Shown here piece by piece: positions 8,350-17,142 of a stretch of 64,000 nt of DNA; the stretch's first letter is position 1; every line of letters begins with the position of its first letter. Both the position numbers and the translations under genes were made by a program. Source of the stretch: Janibacter terrae NBRC 107853 (lineage in GTDB: Bacteria; Actinomycetota; Actinomycetes; Actinomycetales; Dermatophilaceae). Location: the NCBI RefSeq assembly GCF_001591405.1, contig NZ_BCUV01000003.1:1-64000 (forward strand). The letters run 5' to 3'. The notes beneath the pieces were generated by a model. That model searched no databases, was not told where the DNA came from, and was given only the letters and a program-made list of their open reading frames with translations.

Positions 8350-9651
8350 ATGACGCACGTGCGGCAGGTCGGGCTCGTCGGCGGGGTCGGTGGCGGAAAC
8401 ACCGGCAACGAGGTCAGTCTCGCCGTGGTCCACGACCAGCTGGCTGCCGCACGGCCCGACCTGCGGTTCGCGGTCGTCACGCCGATGCCCGACGGTGCCC
8501 GGGCCCGCGGGGTGGTCCACGGCGACGAGCCCGTGCTGTCCTTCCGAGCCGACCGCACGCGCGGCGGTGCACGGGCCGTTCGGCTCGGGCGAAGGGTCGT
8601 CGCCGAGCTGCGTCACGTGGGTTCGGTCCTGGGGTGGATGGGCTCGCTGGAGGCCGTCGTCGTCTGCGGCACCGGGGTCCTCGACGACCTCGAGGAGCCG
8701 CCGTGGGGGATGCCGTGGTCGCTCTTCCTCTGGGCGGCCGCCGCGCGGGCGCGGCGACGCCCCTTCGTGCTGCTGGCCGTCGGGGCCGGGCCCATAGGGA
8801 GCCGGGCCAGTGCGCTGCTATTCCGAGCGACCGTGAGGCTGGCGTCCGAGGTCACCTACCGCGACGCGGACTCGATGCGCACCATGGCCGACCTGGGCGC
8901 GGCCCGTCCCGACGCGCGGGTGACCTGCGACCTCGCCTTCGGCCGCGCGGTCGGCTCGACGGCGCCCGCGCAGCCCGGACCGGGGATGCGGGTCGCCGTC
9001 GGCATCATGGACTGGAGGGGCTGGTCTGGTTCAGGTCGGGGCACGGAGCAGTACCTGGACATCCTCGCGGAGGTCGTCGTCGGGCTCCTCGACCGTGGCT
9101 GCCGGGTGGTGCTGACGGTCGGACAGCCGGTCGACGTCGAACCCGCGCGAGAGGTGCGCCGGCAGGTCCTGCGGCAACGTCCGCAGGGCCGGCTGCCCCT
9201 CGCCGACGTCGGCAACTTCGACGAGCTGGTCGAGGTGGTGCAGGGCGTCGATCTCGTCGTCGCGACCCGGTTCCACACCGTCGTCGCCGCCCTCGCGGCC
9301 GACCGCGCGATCGTGTCGGCGGGCTACGCACCCAAGAACCGCGCCGTCCTCGAGCGGGTGGGCCTGGACCACGCCGACCGGCCCGTGGACGAGATCGACG
9401 CGGCCTGGATCCTCGGCGAGGTGGACGCCGTCGCGGAGGGCAGGGCTCCGTGGCGTGCCGACCGGCAGATCATCGCGGGCTGGGCACGCCTCGTGCGTGA
9501 CGAGATCGACGGGCTCGCCATCCGGATCGACCGAGCCACCAGTCGGCAGCGGCGTGTGGTGGGTCGGGTGACACCGACCAGCCGGTGGCGATCACGGCTC
9601 CGGCGACCCAGAGCGTGGTGGTCTCGTCGAGGAGGTTCTCGGTCAGCGTGA
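8350..9651 (+). CDS. Polysaccharide pyruvyl transferase family protein
   Basis: The predicted enzyme adds ketal-linked pyruvate from phosphoenolpyruvate to sugars of a surface polysaccharide. The N-terminus GLVGGVGGGNTGNE is the Rossmann-like GGxxxGNxGD-type motif of the family. VVATRFHTVVAAL near residue 295 is the conserved R-x-H motif, followed by VSAGYAPKN. The body up to about residue 395 matches the family. The last ~35 residues are Arg/Trp/Ser-rich and are encoded in the 182-bp stretch that overlaps the 3' end of the convergent wzy-like gene. It faces the five-gene polysaccharide operon and presumably modifies its product. Confidence 0.8.
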   Translation: MTHVRQVGLVGGVGGGNTGNEVSLAVVHDQLAAARPDLRFAVVTPMPDGARARGVVHGDEPVLSFRADRTRGGARAVRLGRRVVAELRHVGSVLGWMGSLEAVVVCGTGVLDDLEEPPWGMPWSLFLWAAAARARRRPFVLLAVGAGPIGSRASALLFRATVRLASEVTYRDADSMRTMADLGAARPDARVTCDLAFGRAVGSTAPAQPGPGMRVAVGIMDWRGWSGSGRGTEQYLDILAEVVVGLLDRGCRVVLTVGQPVDVEPAREVRRQVLRQRPQGRLPLADVGNFDELVEVVQGVDLVVATRFHTVVAALAADRAIVSAGYAPKNRAVLERVGLDHADRPVDEIDAAWILGEVDAVAEGRAPWRADRQIIAGWARLVRDEIDGLAIRIDRATSRQRRVVGRVTPTSRWRSRLRRPRAWWSRRGGSRSA

Positions 9652-10870
9652 CCGTGACGAGTCCGAGCGCGACGGCCGCCGCCGCCTCGAAGGAGGCGCG
9701 TGCCTCGCCCTCGCGCTGCCGGAGTGCCCGGCCGGCCTCGCGGAGCGTGACGGTGACCCCGATGGTGACGGTCACGAGCGCCACCATCCCGACCGCGCCG
9801 AGCTCGACCCAGGTCTGGACCCACACGTTGTGCGGGAGCAGGCCCTCGCTGCGCATCGTCGGTACCACGCCGAACCCGATCCCCGTCAGGGGGTTGAGCC
9901 AGCCCAGGGGGGCGAGCGCCTGCCAGTAGCCCCATCGCCAGGCGAGGGAGCTCTCAGGCGCCCCGGGGGGCGGGGGCGGCGGATCCCAGATGTCGACCAC
10001 TCGCTGGTTGAGACTGGGTGTCAGGGCCACGACGACGACACACACGGCGATGACGACGGGCAGCCAGCGCCGGTCCCTGCGATAGGCGATGACGAAGGCA
10101 CCGAGGGCCACGGCGATCCATGCGGCCCGTGTGTAGGTGAGCAGGACGACGACGCCCGTCGCCAGCGTGCCGCACCCCCAGAGGAGCCGCTGGCCGGACC
10201 GGGACCACACGAGACGTGCCAGCATGAGGACGCAGAGCACCGCCGCGTACTTGCCCAGCACGCTGGGGTGCACGAAGGGCCCGGTGACCCGGGAGAGGCC
10301 GGTGTCGCTGTCGACGGGAGAGGTCCCCGTGATGACCTGGACGATGACGTGGCCGCACACGATGACGGCCGAGGCGGCAAGCGCTGCGTGGACCGTGGAC
10401 GAGGTCAGCTGCCGGCTGCGCACGAGCTGCTCGATGACGACGAACATCAGCACGCCTGCGGTCAGCCGTGCCGCGCTGGCCGCGGACAGGGCCGGCACGT
10501 GCGAGCTGAGCGTGCTCAGGGCTGCGGCCCCGACGAAGCCGAGGAGCGCCCACACGGCGACGGAGGGACGCCGCAGCTGGTCCGTGCGCCACTGCGACCA
10601 CAGCCACCACACGGAGGCAGCGATGAAGATCAGCCCGATGGCAATCGCCGTCCCGTGGCCCACCGCGTCGAGCTCGGGTCGCACGACGAGCAGGAGCAGC
10701 GCCAGGGCAGCGAACTGACGCACCGCGAGCACCCCCGCAATGACGACGACGAGCGCCGCGACGACGAGGACCACGACGGAGAAGAGGTCGACACCGACCC
10801 ATACGGAGGCGATGCCGGCGATGCCCGCACCCAGGCCGATGACGGCGGCGTACCCGGTCCGTCGGGTCAC
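9470..10870 (-). CDS. O-antigen ligase/polymerase (Wzy-like) membrane protein
   Basis: This is a multi-span membrane protein of about 466 residues with roughly 11 hydrophobic segments and one large extracytoplasmic loop. The loop carries LTYTRAAW and GIGFGVVPTMRSEGLLPHNVW, the pattern of the O-antigen ligase/Wzy superfamily (R-A-x-W and H-N-x-x motifs). Polymerisation or ligation of repeat units outside the membrane is the expected role. I chose the GTG at 10870 because it overlaps the stop of the upstream GT4 gene by 4 bp (GTGA); the open frame extends further but without membrane-protein character. It is the last gene of the polysaccharide operon. Confidence 0.8.
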   Translation of the reverse strand: MTRRTGYAAVIGLGAGIAGIASVWVGVDLFSVVVLVVAALVVVIAGVLAVRQFAALALLLLVVRPELDAVGHGTAIAIGLIFIAASVWWLWSQWRTDQLRRPSVAVWALLGFVGAAALSTLSSHVPALSAASAARLTAGVLMFVVIEQLVRSRQLTSSTVHAALAASAVIVCGHVIVQVITGTSPVDSDTGLSRVTGPFVHPSVLGKYAAVLCVLMLARLVWSRSGQRLLWGCGTLATGVVVLLTYTRAAWIAVALGAFVIAYRRDRRWLPVVIAVCVVVVALTPSLNQRVVDIWDPPPPPPGAPESSLAWRWGYWQALAPLGWLNPLTGIGFGVVPTMRSEGLLPHNVWVQTWVELGAVGMVALVTVTIGVTVTLREAGRALRQREGEARASFEAAAAVALGLVTVTLTENLLDETTTLWVAGAVIATGWSVSPDPPHAAADWWLGRSGWRARRSRHARGVPSPR

Positions 10871-12126
10871 GACCGCACCCCGTGGGTCGCCTCGCCGTAC
10901 ACCGTCGTGAGGCGGGCGAGGTGCTCCTGCGTCGTCGTGCTGCGTCGACGCACCTCGTCGACGAGCGCGGCGCTCCCGGCCAGCCGGGAGCGAAGTGCGG
11001 TGTCGAGGGTGGCAGCCCACCCGTGGACGTCGTCGTGCCGCACCGTCCAGCCGCTCGCCGGACCGACCATCTCCGGCATGCCGCCGACCCGCGACACGAC
11101 GGCCGGCACGCCGGCCATGAGGCTCTCGCGGAGGGCGAAGGGGGAGTTCTCGTGGCACTGCGACGGGTGTGCGGTGACGATCGCGCGGTCGAGTGCCCGG
11201 CGCACGCCCGCGGCGTCGGTCACCCCGGGCAGGTCGACCCGGGGGATGCCGTCCGCCGCGATCATCGATCTCAGCTCGCCGGCCTGGCTCCCTTCGCCGA
11301 TGAGCTCGACCCGCACCTCCGGGTGGAGGTGTGCGATCCGCCGCCACGCCTGCAGCAGCACGTGTGGCCCCTTGAGCGGGACGAGCCGGCTGGCGAAGAC
11401 GATCGCGTCCCGCGGACCGTCCGAAGGGAGCACGTCCTCGCCCTGCGAGCGCCACGGCAGGTCGAGGTACTCGACCGCTGCGGCCGGCCACCCCTCGTCG
11501 GCGATGACGCCCCTCATGAAGTCCGACGGCGCGAGGATGTGCGGGCCGGACCGTCGCCACTGCGGGGCGGAGACGAGCTGTTCGGCGGCACCGAGGGCGC
11601 TGACCGCGAGGCTGCCCTTCATGCACCGGCGCCGCACGGGGGCGAGGGCGCGGTGCAGCGATGAGCGGCCGACGCAGTCGGTGCAGATGGTGCCGTCCGG
11701 ATCGCTGAAGAGGGTCTGGTTGGCGCACACCAGCTTGTACTCGTGGGCGGTGAGGACGGCGGGGAGACCCGCCTCGCGGACGGCTCGTACGACCGATGAC
11801 GTCAGCTGGTAGCAGGTCCCGTGGAAGTGCACGATGTCGGGACGGTGCTCGCGGATCGCTCGTCGCATCGTGACCCCGGCCTCCGGCGACCACACCGACA
11901 CGGCCGCGCTGCGCCAGCGGTCGGGGGAGCCGGGCTCGAAGGACCGACGTCGGGTGAACCACGTGGGCGCCCCCGACAGGTCCATCGGGGACCGCCCCGG
12001 TGGCGGCGTCATCGCCACCACCCCGACGTCGTGGCCGTCGGCGACGAGGGAGCGCACGAGCCAGCCCACGTAGGTCTCCACGCCGCCGACGTGGTGCGCG
12101 AACTTGCTGACCTGGAGGATGCGCAC
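10867..12126 (-). CDS. Glycosyltransferase family 4
   Basis: This is a retaining GT-B sugar transferase, cytoplasmic or membrane-associated. The N-terminal domain begins VRILQVSKFAHHVGGVETY, the acceptor-side glycine loop. The C-terminal donor domain has FASRLVPLKGPHVLL and the E-x7-E motif in HENSPFALRESLMAG, followed by PAVVSRVGGMPE. Near residue 130-165 a cluster of four cysteines (one in LVCAN, two in ICTDC, one in RRCMKG) suggests a structural metal site, seen in one GT4 subgroup. The GTG start at 12126 lies one base after the flippase stop. The sugar donor cannot be told from sequence. Confidence 0.85.
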   Translation of the reverse strand: MRILQVSKFAHHVGGVETYVGWLVRSLVADGHDVGVVAMTPPPGRSPMDLSGAPTWFTRRRSFEPGSPDRWRSAAVSVWSPEAGVTMRRAIREHRPDIVHFHGTCYQLTSSVVRAVREAGLPAVLTAHEYKLVCANQTLFSDPDGTICTDCVGRSSLHRALAPVRRRCMKGSLAVSALGAAEQLVSAPQWRRSGPHILAPSDFMRGVIADEGWPAAAVEYLDLPWRSQGEDVLPSDGPRDAIVFASRLVPLKGPHVLLQAWRRIAHLHPEVRVELIGEGSQAGELRSMIAADGIPRVDLPGVTDAAGVRRALDRAIVTAHPSQCHENSPFALRESLMAGVPAVVSRVGGMPEMVGPASGWTVRHDDVHGWAATLDTALRSRLAGSAALVDEVRRRSTTTQEHLARLTTVYGEATHGVRS

Positions 12127-12127
12127 G

Positions 12128-13435
12128 TCAGGCCCCGCTCCGGGCCCGCAGGAGTCGGCTGCGCAACCAGTCCATGTCCCGGCGCAGCTCGCCCGGCGAC
12201 AGGACGGCCCGGACGGACAGGCCGATGTGGCGCGCCACGAGCCGCTCGCCGAGGACGAAGACGGTGGTGTAGCCGACCGTGCTCATGATCGCCGCGCCCA
12301 GTATCCCGTGCCGGGGCACGAGGAGGACCAGCCCGACGAGCAGCACGATCGTGCCGCCCACGTGGGCCACGCTGGCCCACCCGGGTGCCCCGAGGCCCTG
12401 AAGCGTCGCCATGAGGGCCATGCTCGCGGAGAAGAGCACGATACCCGGCAGCATGAGCCACAGAGCGGGGACAGCGGCGGAGAACTCGTCGCCGTAGACG
12501 AAGGGGATGACCCACGGTGCCGTGGCAGCGATGGCGAGGATGGCGAGGCCACCGCCGACGAGGTTGATCCTCAGCCCGCGCTCGAGCGCGCCCCGGGCCG
12601 CGGGCCCATGACCGGCAGCCGTCAGCGGGAAGATCACCATGGCCACGCTCCCGAAGAGGGAGACGACCATGGAGGAGACGTTGACCGCGATGGAGTAGTA
12701 GCCGATCTGGGAGGCGCTGACGAAGGCCGGCAGGACGAGTGAGTCCAGTCGGAGCGCACTCAGGCTGATCCCCTGCATGCGGAACCCGTAGCCGAGGGAC
12801 GCGCGCGCCAGCCGACGATCGCCACGGGTGATGCCCTCCGCCACGAGGCCGACGACCGCCACGGTGAGTGCCACCCCGTAGCTGGCCACCTGGGCCGACA
12901 GGACGGTCACCGGGGTGAATCGGTCGAGACCGAGCAGGGTGAGGAGCGTGAGCACGTAGGTCGCGGGCTGGGTGATGCGCACGACTCCGAGGAAGCGGAA
13001 GCGGTGGCGGGCCATGAGCATGGCCCACATCGCCTCGGTGGTGAGGACGACGGGGATCGCGCAGAGAAAGATCCGCGCGATCAGCTGCGTCTCGTCGTCC
13101 TGCGCGGCGAAGCCCACGGGGACCAGGAACTGTGCGATGCCGACACCGAGCACCCCGAGGACGGGCGCCATGGTGAGGGTCGTGCCGAGCACCCGGCGCT
13201 GGTCGGCGCCCCGGCCCTGCAGGAAGATCATGCCGTCGGCGAATTTGAGGTTGGACGCCCAGGTGAGCGTCAGCGTCCACGTGCTCACCGCGGCGACGAC
13301 CCCGCGTCCGTCGGCGCCGAGGAAACGGGCGGTGAGCACACCCGAGACGAGCCCCAGGAGGATCGTCGTGCCACTGGTGGCCAGTGTCGTGGCGAAGGCC
13401 CGTCCGGTGGACGGGCGGCTCTGGTCGGTGGTCAC
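12128..13435 (-). CDS. Wzx-like polysaccharide flippase
   Basis: This is a 435-residue membrane protein with about 12-14 hydrophobic helices, resembling MATE/Wzx exporters that flip lipid-linked oligosaccharides. It contains the typical first-helix region (TTILLGLVSGVLTARFLGADGRG, given here in parts: a glycine-rich helix then A-R-F-L-G). It has internal charged positions (R, D, K) compatible with sugar handling. I chose the GTG at 13435 because it overlaps the stop of the upstream gene by 4 bp. The open frame continues far upstream in another gene's shadow, which I discard. Confidence 0.8.
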   Translation of the reverse strand: MTTDQSRPSTGRAFATTLATSGTTILLGLVSGVLTARFLGADGRGVVAAVSTWTLTLTWASNLKFADGMIFLQGRGADQRRVLGTTLTMAPVLGVLGVGIAQFLVPVGFAAQDDETQLIARIFLCAIPVVLTTEAMWAMLMARHRFRFLGVVRITQPATYVLTLLTLLGLDRFTPVTVLSAQVASYGVALTVAVVGLVAEGITRGDRRLARASLGYGFRMQGISLSALRLDSLVLPAFVSASQIGYYSIAVNVSSMVVSLFGSVAMVIFPLTAAGHGPAARGALERGLRINLVGGGLAILAIAATAPWVIPFVYGDEFSAAVPALWLMLPGIVLFSASMALMATLQGLGAPGWASVAHVGGTIVLLVGLVLLVPRHGILGAAIMSTVGYTTVFVLGERLVARHIGLSVRAVLSPGELRRDMDWLRSRLLRARSGA

Positions 13436-14196
13436 GCCGACGACCGGGTGTCGCCACGCTCTTCGTGACGCCGGCGCCTGCGGACGGTGAGCAGCGCGAG
13501 GGCACCCCCAGTGAGGACCAGGGCCGCGAGCCCGCCGGCGACGCTGGCGCGGGCCCGGGTCGAGGTCGTGCTCATCGGGCTGGTGTCCACCTGGAGCGAC
13601 GAGGCCCGGTCCGCGTTGCGTCGTTGGGCCACCTGGATGCTCTTGAGCGATGAGGTGGCGTCGGCGACGATCTCCCCGACGCGGTTGAGGGCGGCCGTGT
13701 CCGCCGGGAACGCAGGGCCCCTGCCCCCCTCCGACTCGAGCGACTTCCGGGCGAGCTCGGCACCGGCGACATCGGCATCGAGCTGCTGCTCGATGCCGTC
13801 GGAGACCTCGTCGAGGGCATGGCGCACCTGTCGGCGCAGACCGCTCTCGGCCGCGTCCGCCGTGCTGGCCACGTACGTGACCCGGATGATCGTGCCGTTG
13901 CCGACACGAGAGGAGTCGACGAAGGCCCCCGGTGCGTCGGGATCGCCGGCCACGTCGCCCGTACCCACGTCGTCGCCGTAGGCCGAGGTGAAGTCGGCCG
14001 CGTGCGTCGCCACCTCGTAGTTGGAGAAGGTGCCGATGATCGGGGCGATGTTGACGTCCGCCGTCGCACGGACGGTGGCCGGTGACCACCCCGCGGTCCC
14101 GGACCACGTGACAGCTGCCGCCACGCCGGCGGTGACGACGAGGATGGCGGCGGAGCTGACGGAAGGACGTCTGACACCGCGGGACGGTCCGGTCAT
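13432..14196 (-). CDS. Wzz-like chain-length/co-polymerase membrane protein
   Basis: This 254-residue protein has one transmembrane helix near each end (SSAAILVVTAGVAAAV and ASVAGGLAALVLTGGALALL), with an extracytoplasmic domain of about 160 residues between them. That is the topology of polysaccharide co-polymerases that set chain length with Wzy. The middle is partly coiled (ALDEVSDGIEQQLDADVAGAE in part). There is no cytoplasmic tyrosine-kinase domain. No Wzz sequence motif is convincing, so the call rests on topology and on its place between the flippase and glycosyltransferase genes (4-bp overlaps on both sides). Confidence 0.6.
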   Translation of the reverse strand: MTGPSRGVRRPSVSSAAILVVTAGVAAAVTWSGTAGWSPATVRATADVNIAPIIGTFSNYEVATHAADFTSAYGDDVGTGDVAGDPDAPGAFVDSSRVGNGTIIRVTYVASTADAAESGLRRQVRHALDEVSDGIEQQLDADVAGAELARKSLESEGGRGPAFPADTAALNRVGEIVADATSSLKSIQVAQRRNADRASSLQVDTSPMSTTSTRARASVAGGLAALVLTGGALALLTVRRRRRHEERGDTRSSA

Positions 14197-16367
14197 GCCG
14201 ACCCGCTGGCCGGGCGGAAGCGTCGACGGGCGGGACGGGCGAGCACCCGCTCGAGGTAGTGGGCGGTGAAGCGTGCGCTCCCCCGCAGGCCCCGGGGACT
14301 GCGCAGGACGTCGCAGGCGGTGCCGGCGGCCTCGCGGCGTCGCCCGTCGGCGAAGAGGCTGCGGATCCGCAGGATCCTCGTGCGGACGAGCTCGTCGCGC
14401 ACGGCCCGCAGGTGCCGTGGATCGTCGCTCGACTGCAGTTCCCTCTCGAGGACCGCCACGGCCCCGTCGAGCTGCCGGGTGAAGTCGCCGACGCTGTCGG
14501 CGGCGTCGTGGATGCGGTAGGCGATGACGGGGCGCTCGACGTGCAGCGCGGCCCCTCCCGACCGGGAGAGCGCGAGAGCCAGGTAGCGGTCGTAGGCCGT
14601 CGCGGCCCAGTCGGGGCGTTCGCTCCAGTCGACGGCGCGACGACGCAGGACCGCGGCCACCATGAGGATGTCTCCGCGCGCCGCCACGTCGTCGAAGGCG
14701 GGCAGCCTCCCTTCCGGCACCCGGCGCCGGTCGACCATCGCGTGCATCGGGTGCGTGCGAGGCAGCGGCAGACCGTCTGCGTCGACGAGGTCGACGTCAG
14801 CGAAGCAGACGGCGAGGGACGGGTCCTCCAGCATGGGTCGCACGAGCTGCTCGAGCGCGTCCGGGCGGAGGACGTCGTCGTCGTCGACCTCCATGACGAG
14901 GTCCGTCGTCGAGTCGGTGAAACCCTGCCAGACGTTGCCGAGGATCCCGAGGTTGGACTCCCGCGGCACCCAGCGGAAGCGCGCATCGGCGAGCTCGTCG
15001 ACGACCCTGCCCACCTCCGGCTGGGCGGCGTTGTCGCAGACCACGACGGTGAAGTCGGCGAAGGACTGGGTGCGCAACGCCTCGAGACAGGAGCGCAGCA
15101 TCTCGGGCCGACGGTAGGTCGGCACGACGATCGTCACCGCGGGTCCCGCCGCTCGCACGTCAGCGGCCGCCCACGGTCGGGTCCCGGGCAGCACGGAGGC
15201 GCGGCGCCACGGCGACGAGGGGTCGCGTCGGCCGGAGTGCCTGCCTCGCTGGGAGACGCCCTGGGCCAGGTCGGCGCACAGGTCGGCGTAGCCCGCCGCC
15301 ACCTTGTCCCAGTCGTAGCGCCGGGTGCAACGCTCGACGAGACGTCGTCGCCGCTCCGTGTCGGCGTCCGGTGCGGCGTCGATCCGGGCGATCGCCGACG
15401 CCAGCGTCTCGACGGTGTCGCCGAAGAACCCGTCGTCGCCGAGGACCTCACGGTTGAAGGGGTTGTCGTGGGCGATCGTCGTGGCACCGGCGCCCATCGC
15501 GCGGAGCAGCGACGGGTTGGTCCCGCCGACGGAGTGCCCGTGCAGGTAGCTCGCCGAGCCCGCGTACAGCTCGTCGAGCAGCTCAGGGTCCCAGACGCCC
15601 CCGAGCATCCGCACGCCCGGCGTCTGCTCGGCGGCGGACCTGACGGCAGCCTCGTACTCGGAGGCGTAGGGGATGCTGCCGACGACGGCGAGGGGCAGGT
15701 GGGCGCCGCTCGCCCCGTAGGCCCGGATCATCTCCAGCACGTGGTTCTCGGGCTCGATCCGCGCGACGACGAGGTGGTAGCGACGACGCTCGAGGCCCAC
15801 CTCCGCCAGCCGGGCGGTGGGAGCATCCGCGATGACCGCGGTGCCGTACTCGAGCAGCGCGGTACCGGCGTCGAACTCGTCGCGGTAGTACTGCTGGATG
15901 CCGGGGGAGTCGGCGATGAGCGCGTCGGCCCACCGCACGGCGGCAGCCTCGGACAGGCGGTAGAAGGTCTGCCCGGCGGGCCCCCACTTCGCCCGCCGCC
16001 ACTCGAGGCCGTCGACGTGGACGGCCACGGGCAGACCCCGTAGGTGCAGCAGGGGCAGGGCGAAGGTGTTGGCGGCGTTGAAGACGAGGGCGACGTCGTG
16101 GCGGGTGCCCGACGCCGCGACGTGCAACGCGGACAAGGCGGTGTGCGAGAGCGTCTCGAGGGTCTTGCGGCGGATGCACGGCAGGTGCACGAGCTGCATC
16201 CCGGCATGGATCGTCCGCGGTGCAGCCGAGTCGTCCGCCGGGCGGCGGCAGTAGACCGTGACCTCGTGCCCCGCGTCGGCGAGGCGACTGCCGATCTCCT
16301 CGACCGCGGTCTCGAAGCCCCCGTAGTGCGCCGGTACACCTCGTGTCCCCAGCATCACGATGCGCAT
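14193..16367 (-). CDS. Bifunctional glycosyltransferase: GT4 (DUF1972-type) fused to GT2
   Basis: This single 724-residue protein contains two complete transferase domains. Residues 1-~380 are a GT4 domain of the DUF1972/rhamnosyltransferase kind (MRIVMLGTRGVPAHYGGFE at the start, then DGLEWRRAKWG, VVARIEPENHV and SVGGTNPSLLRAMG). After an Arg/Ser-rich linker, residues ~408-724 form an inverting GT2 domain (VTIVVPTYRRPEMLRSCL, VVVCDNA, MEVDDDDVL as the DxD site). It would add two consecutive sugars of the repeat unit. The ATG at 16367 is preceded by GGGGAGCGGGT, a good ribosome binding site. It is the first gene of the polysaccharide operon and overlaps the next by 4 bp. Confidence 0.8.
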   Translation of the reverse strand: MRIVMLGTRGVPAHYGGFETAVEEIGSRLADAGHEVTVYCRRPADDSAAPRTIHAGMQLVHLPCIRRKTLETLSHTALSALHVAASGTRHDVALVFNAANTFALPLLHLRGLPVAVHVDGLEWRRAKWGPAGQTFYRLSEAAAVRWADALIADSPGIQQYYRDEFDAGTALLEYGTAVIADAPTARLAEVGLERRRYHLVVARIEPENHVLEMIRAYGASGAHLPLAVVGSIPYASEYEAAVRSAAEQTPGVRMLGGVWDPELLDELYAGSASYLHGHSVGGTNPSLLRAMGAGATTIAHDNPFNREVLGDDGFFGDTVETLASAIARIDAAPDADTERRRRLVERCTRRYDWDKVAAGYADLCADLAQGVSQRGRHSGRRDPSSPWRRASVLPGTRPWAAADVRAAGPAVTIVVPTYRRPEMLRSCLEALRTQSFADFTVVVCDNAAQPEVGRVVDELADARFRWVPRESNLGILGNVWQGFTDSTTDLVMEVDDDDVLRPDALEQLVRPMLEDPSLAVCFADVDLVDADGLPLPRTHPMHAMVDRRRVPEGRLPAFDDVAARGDILMVAAVLRRRAVDWSERPDWAATAYDRYLALALSRSGGAALHVERPVIAYRIHDAADSVGDFTRQLDGAVAVLERELQSSDDPRHLRAVRDELVRTRILRIRSLFADGRRREAAGTACDVLRSPRGLRGSARFTAHYLERVLARPARRRFRPASGSA

Positions 16368-16420
16368 ACCCGCTCCCCGTTCAGCTCTGTGTGGGCCTCC
16401 CCATTCAGCACGATGTCGCC

Positions 16421-16426
16421 ACGATA
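16421..16426 (-). promoter_or_regulatory. Probable -10 element of the polysaccharide operon
   Basis: Read on the minus strand this is TATCGT, about 54 nt upstream of the GT4-GT2 ATG. It lies in the 140-nt divergent gap with the pentapeptide-repeat gene. The -35 is weak. Confidence 0.35.
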
Positions 16427-16495
16427 GCGCCAGCACGGGAGCAGGGACATAGCGAAAGCAGCCCTCGCGTCCCAGGTCCCGCTGGTGCCCACACC

Positions 16496-16501
16496 TAGGG
16501 T
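16496..16501 (+). promoter_or_regulatory. -10 element, leaderless start of the pentapeptide-repeat gene
   Basis: TAGGGT is followed by GCCGTC (6 nt) and the ATG at 16508. There is no ribosome binding site between them. Confidence 0.5.
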
Positions 16502-16507
16502 GCCGTC

Positions 16508-17113
16508 ATGCCCTCACTCCTGGAGCAGGTCGCCGGTCGCACGAGCATCGTCGACGAGGTGCTCACCGGCTCCCTGGGCGAAGGGGAGGTCCTCTCCGGC
16601 GTGGAGATGGTCGGGTGCACGCTGCGCGACGCGTCCGTCGCGGGAGCGACGCTGTCGGGGGTGCGGCTCGAGGGCTGTGCCGTGGAGCGGGTCGACCTCT
16701 CGCGTGCCCGCCTGCCCGACTCGGTCGTCGATGGCTGCAGGTTCGTCGGGTGCAAGGCACTCGCGACGTCGTGGGCGATGCTGCGCGCCCCGGTGCTCGT
16801 GCCCGACCCGAGCGTCTGGGTGGACTGTCAGCTGTCGATGGGCAGCTTCGCCGGGCTCGACCTCACGGGCACCCGCTTCGAGCGGTGCGTGCTGACGGAC
16901 GCCGACTTCGACGGGGCCACCCTGGTCGAGGTCGTCTTCGACGAGTGCTCCCTGGGTGGGGCCCGCTTCGTCCGGGCGGACCTGCGGCGCGCCGACCTGC
17001 GCACTGCGCGCGACTTCGTCGTCGACGTGCGCGATGCCAGGGTCGAGGGGCTCCGGGCGGACCTGACCGGTGCGCTCGGGCTCCTCACCCCCTTCGGCAT
17101 CGTCGTGGGGTAG
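16508..17113 (+). CDS. Pentapeptide-repeat protein
   Basis: This is a 201-residue soluble protein built from A(D/N)Lxx-like five-residue repeats that should fold as a right-handed quadrilateral beta-helix. Examples are GCTLRDASVAGATLSGV early and FVRADLRRADLRTARD near the C-terminus, interrupted around residues 85-115. Such proteins can mimic DNA (gyrase protection, MfpA/Qnr type), but most have no known role. The repeats here are less regular than in MfpA, and no fluoroquinolone-resistance context is present. It stands alone, divergent from the polysaccharide operon and convergent with the TetR gene. Confidence 0.8.
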   Translation: MPSLLEQVAGRTSIVDEVLTGSLGEGEVLSGVEMVGCTLRDASVAGATLSGVRLEGCAVERVDLSRARLPDSVVDGCRFVGCKALATSWAMLRAPVLVPDPSVWVDCQLSMGSFAGLDLTGTRFERCVLTDADFDGATLVEVVFDECSLGGARFVRADLRRADLRTARDFVVDVRDARVEGLRADLTGALGLLTPFGIVVG

Positions 17114-17142
17114 GGCGGCGCCGGCCGGGGACCGATGTCACG

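Noticed and set aside
9470-11962. 830-codon frame spanning the wzy-like and GT4 genes
   Set aside because: Only the last 466 codons have membrane-protein character; the upstream part is an out-of-frame shadow of the GT4 gene, and GTGA overlap fixes the start at 10870.
12128-14986. 952-codon frame covering the flippase and upstream genes
   Set aside because: The first ~515 codons are shadows of the co-polymerase and glycosyltransferase genes; the flippase starts at 13435.
14193-16367. GT4-GT2 gene as a frameshift or assembly fusion
   Set aside because: The frame is continuous with a plausible linker and intact motifs in both halves; a natural fusion is simpler, though comparison could overturn this.
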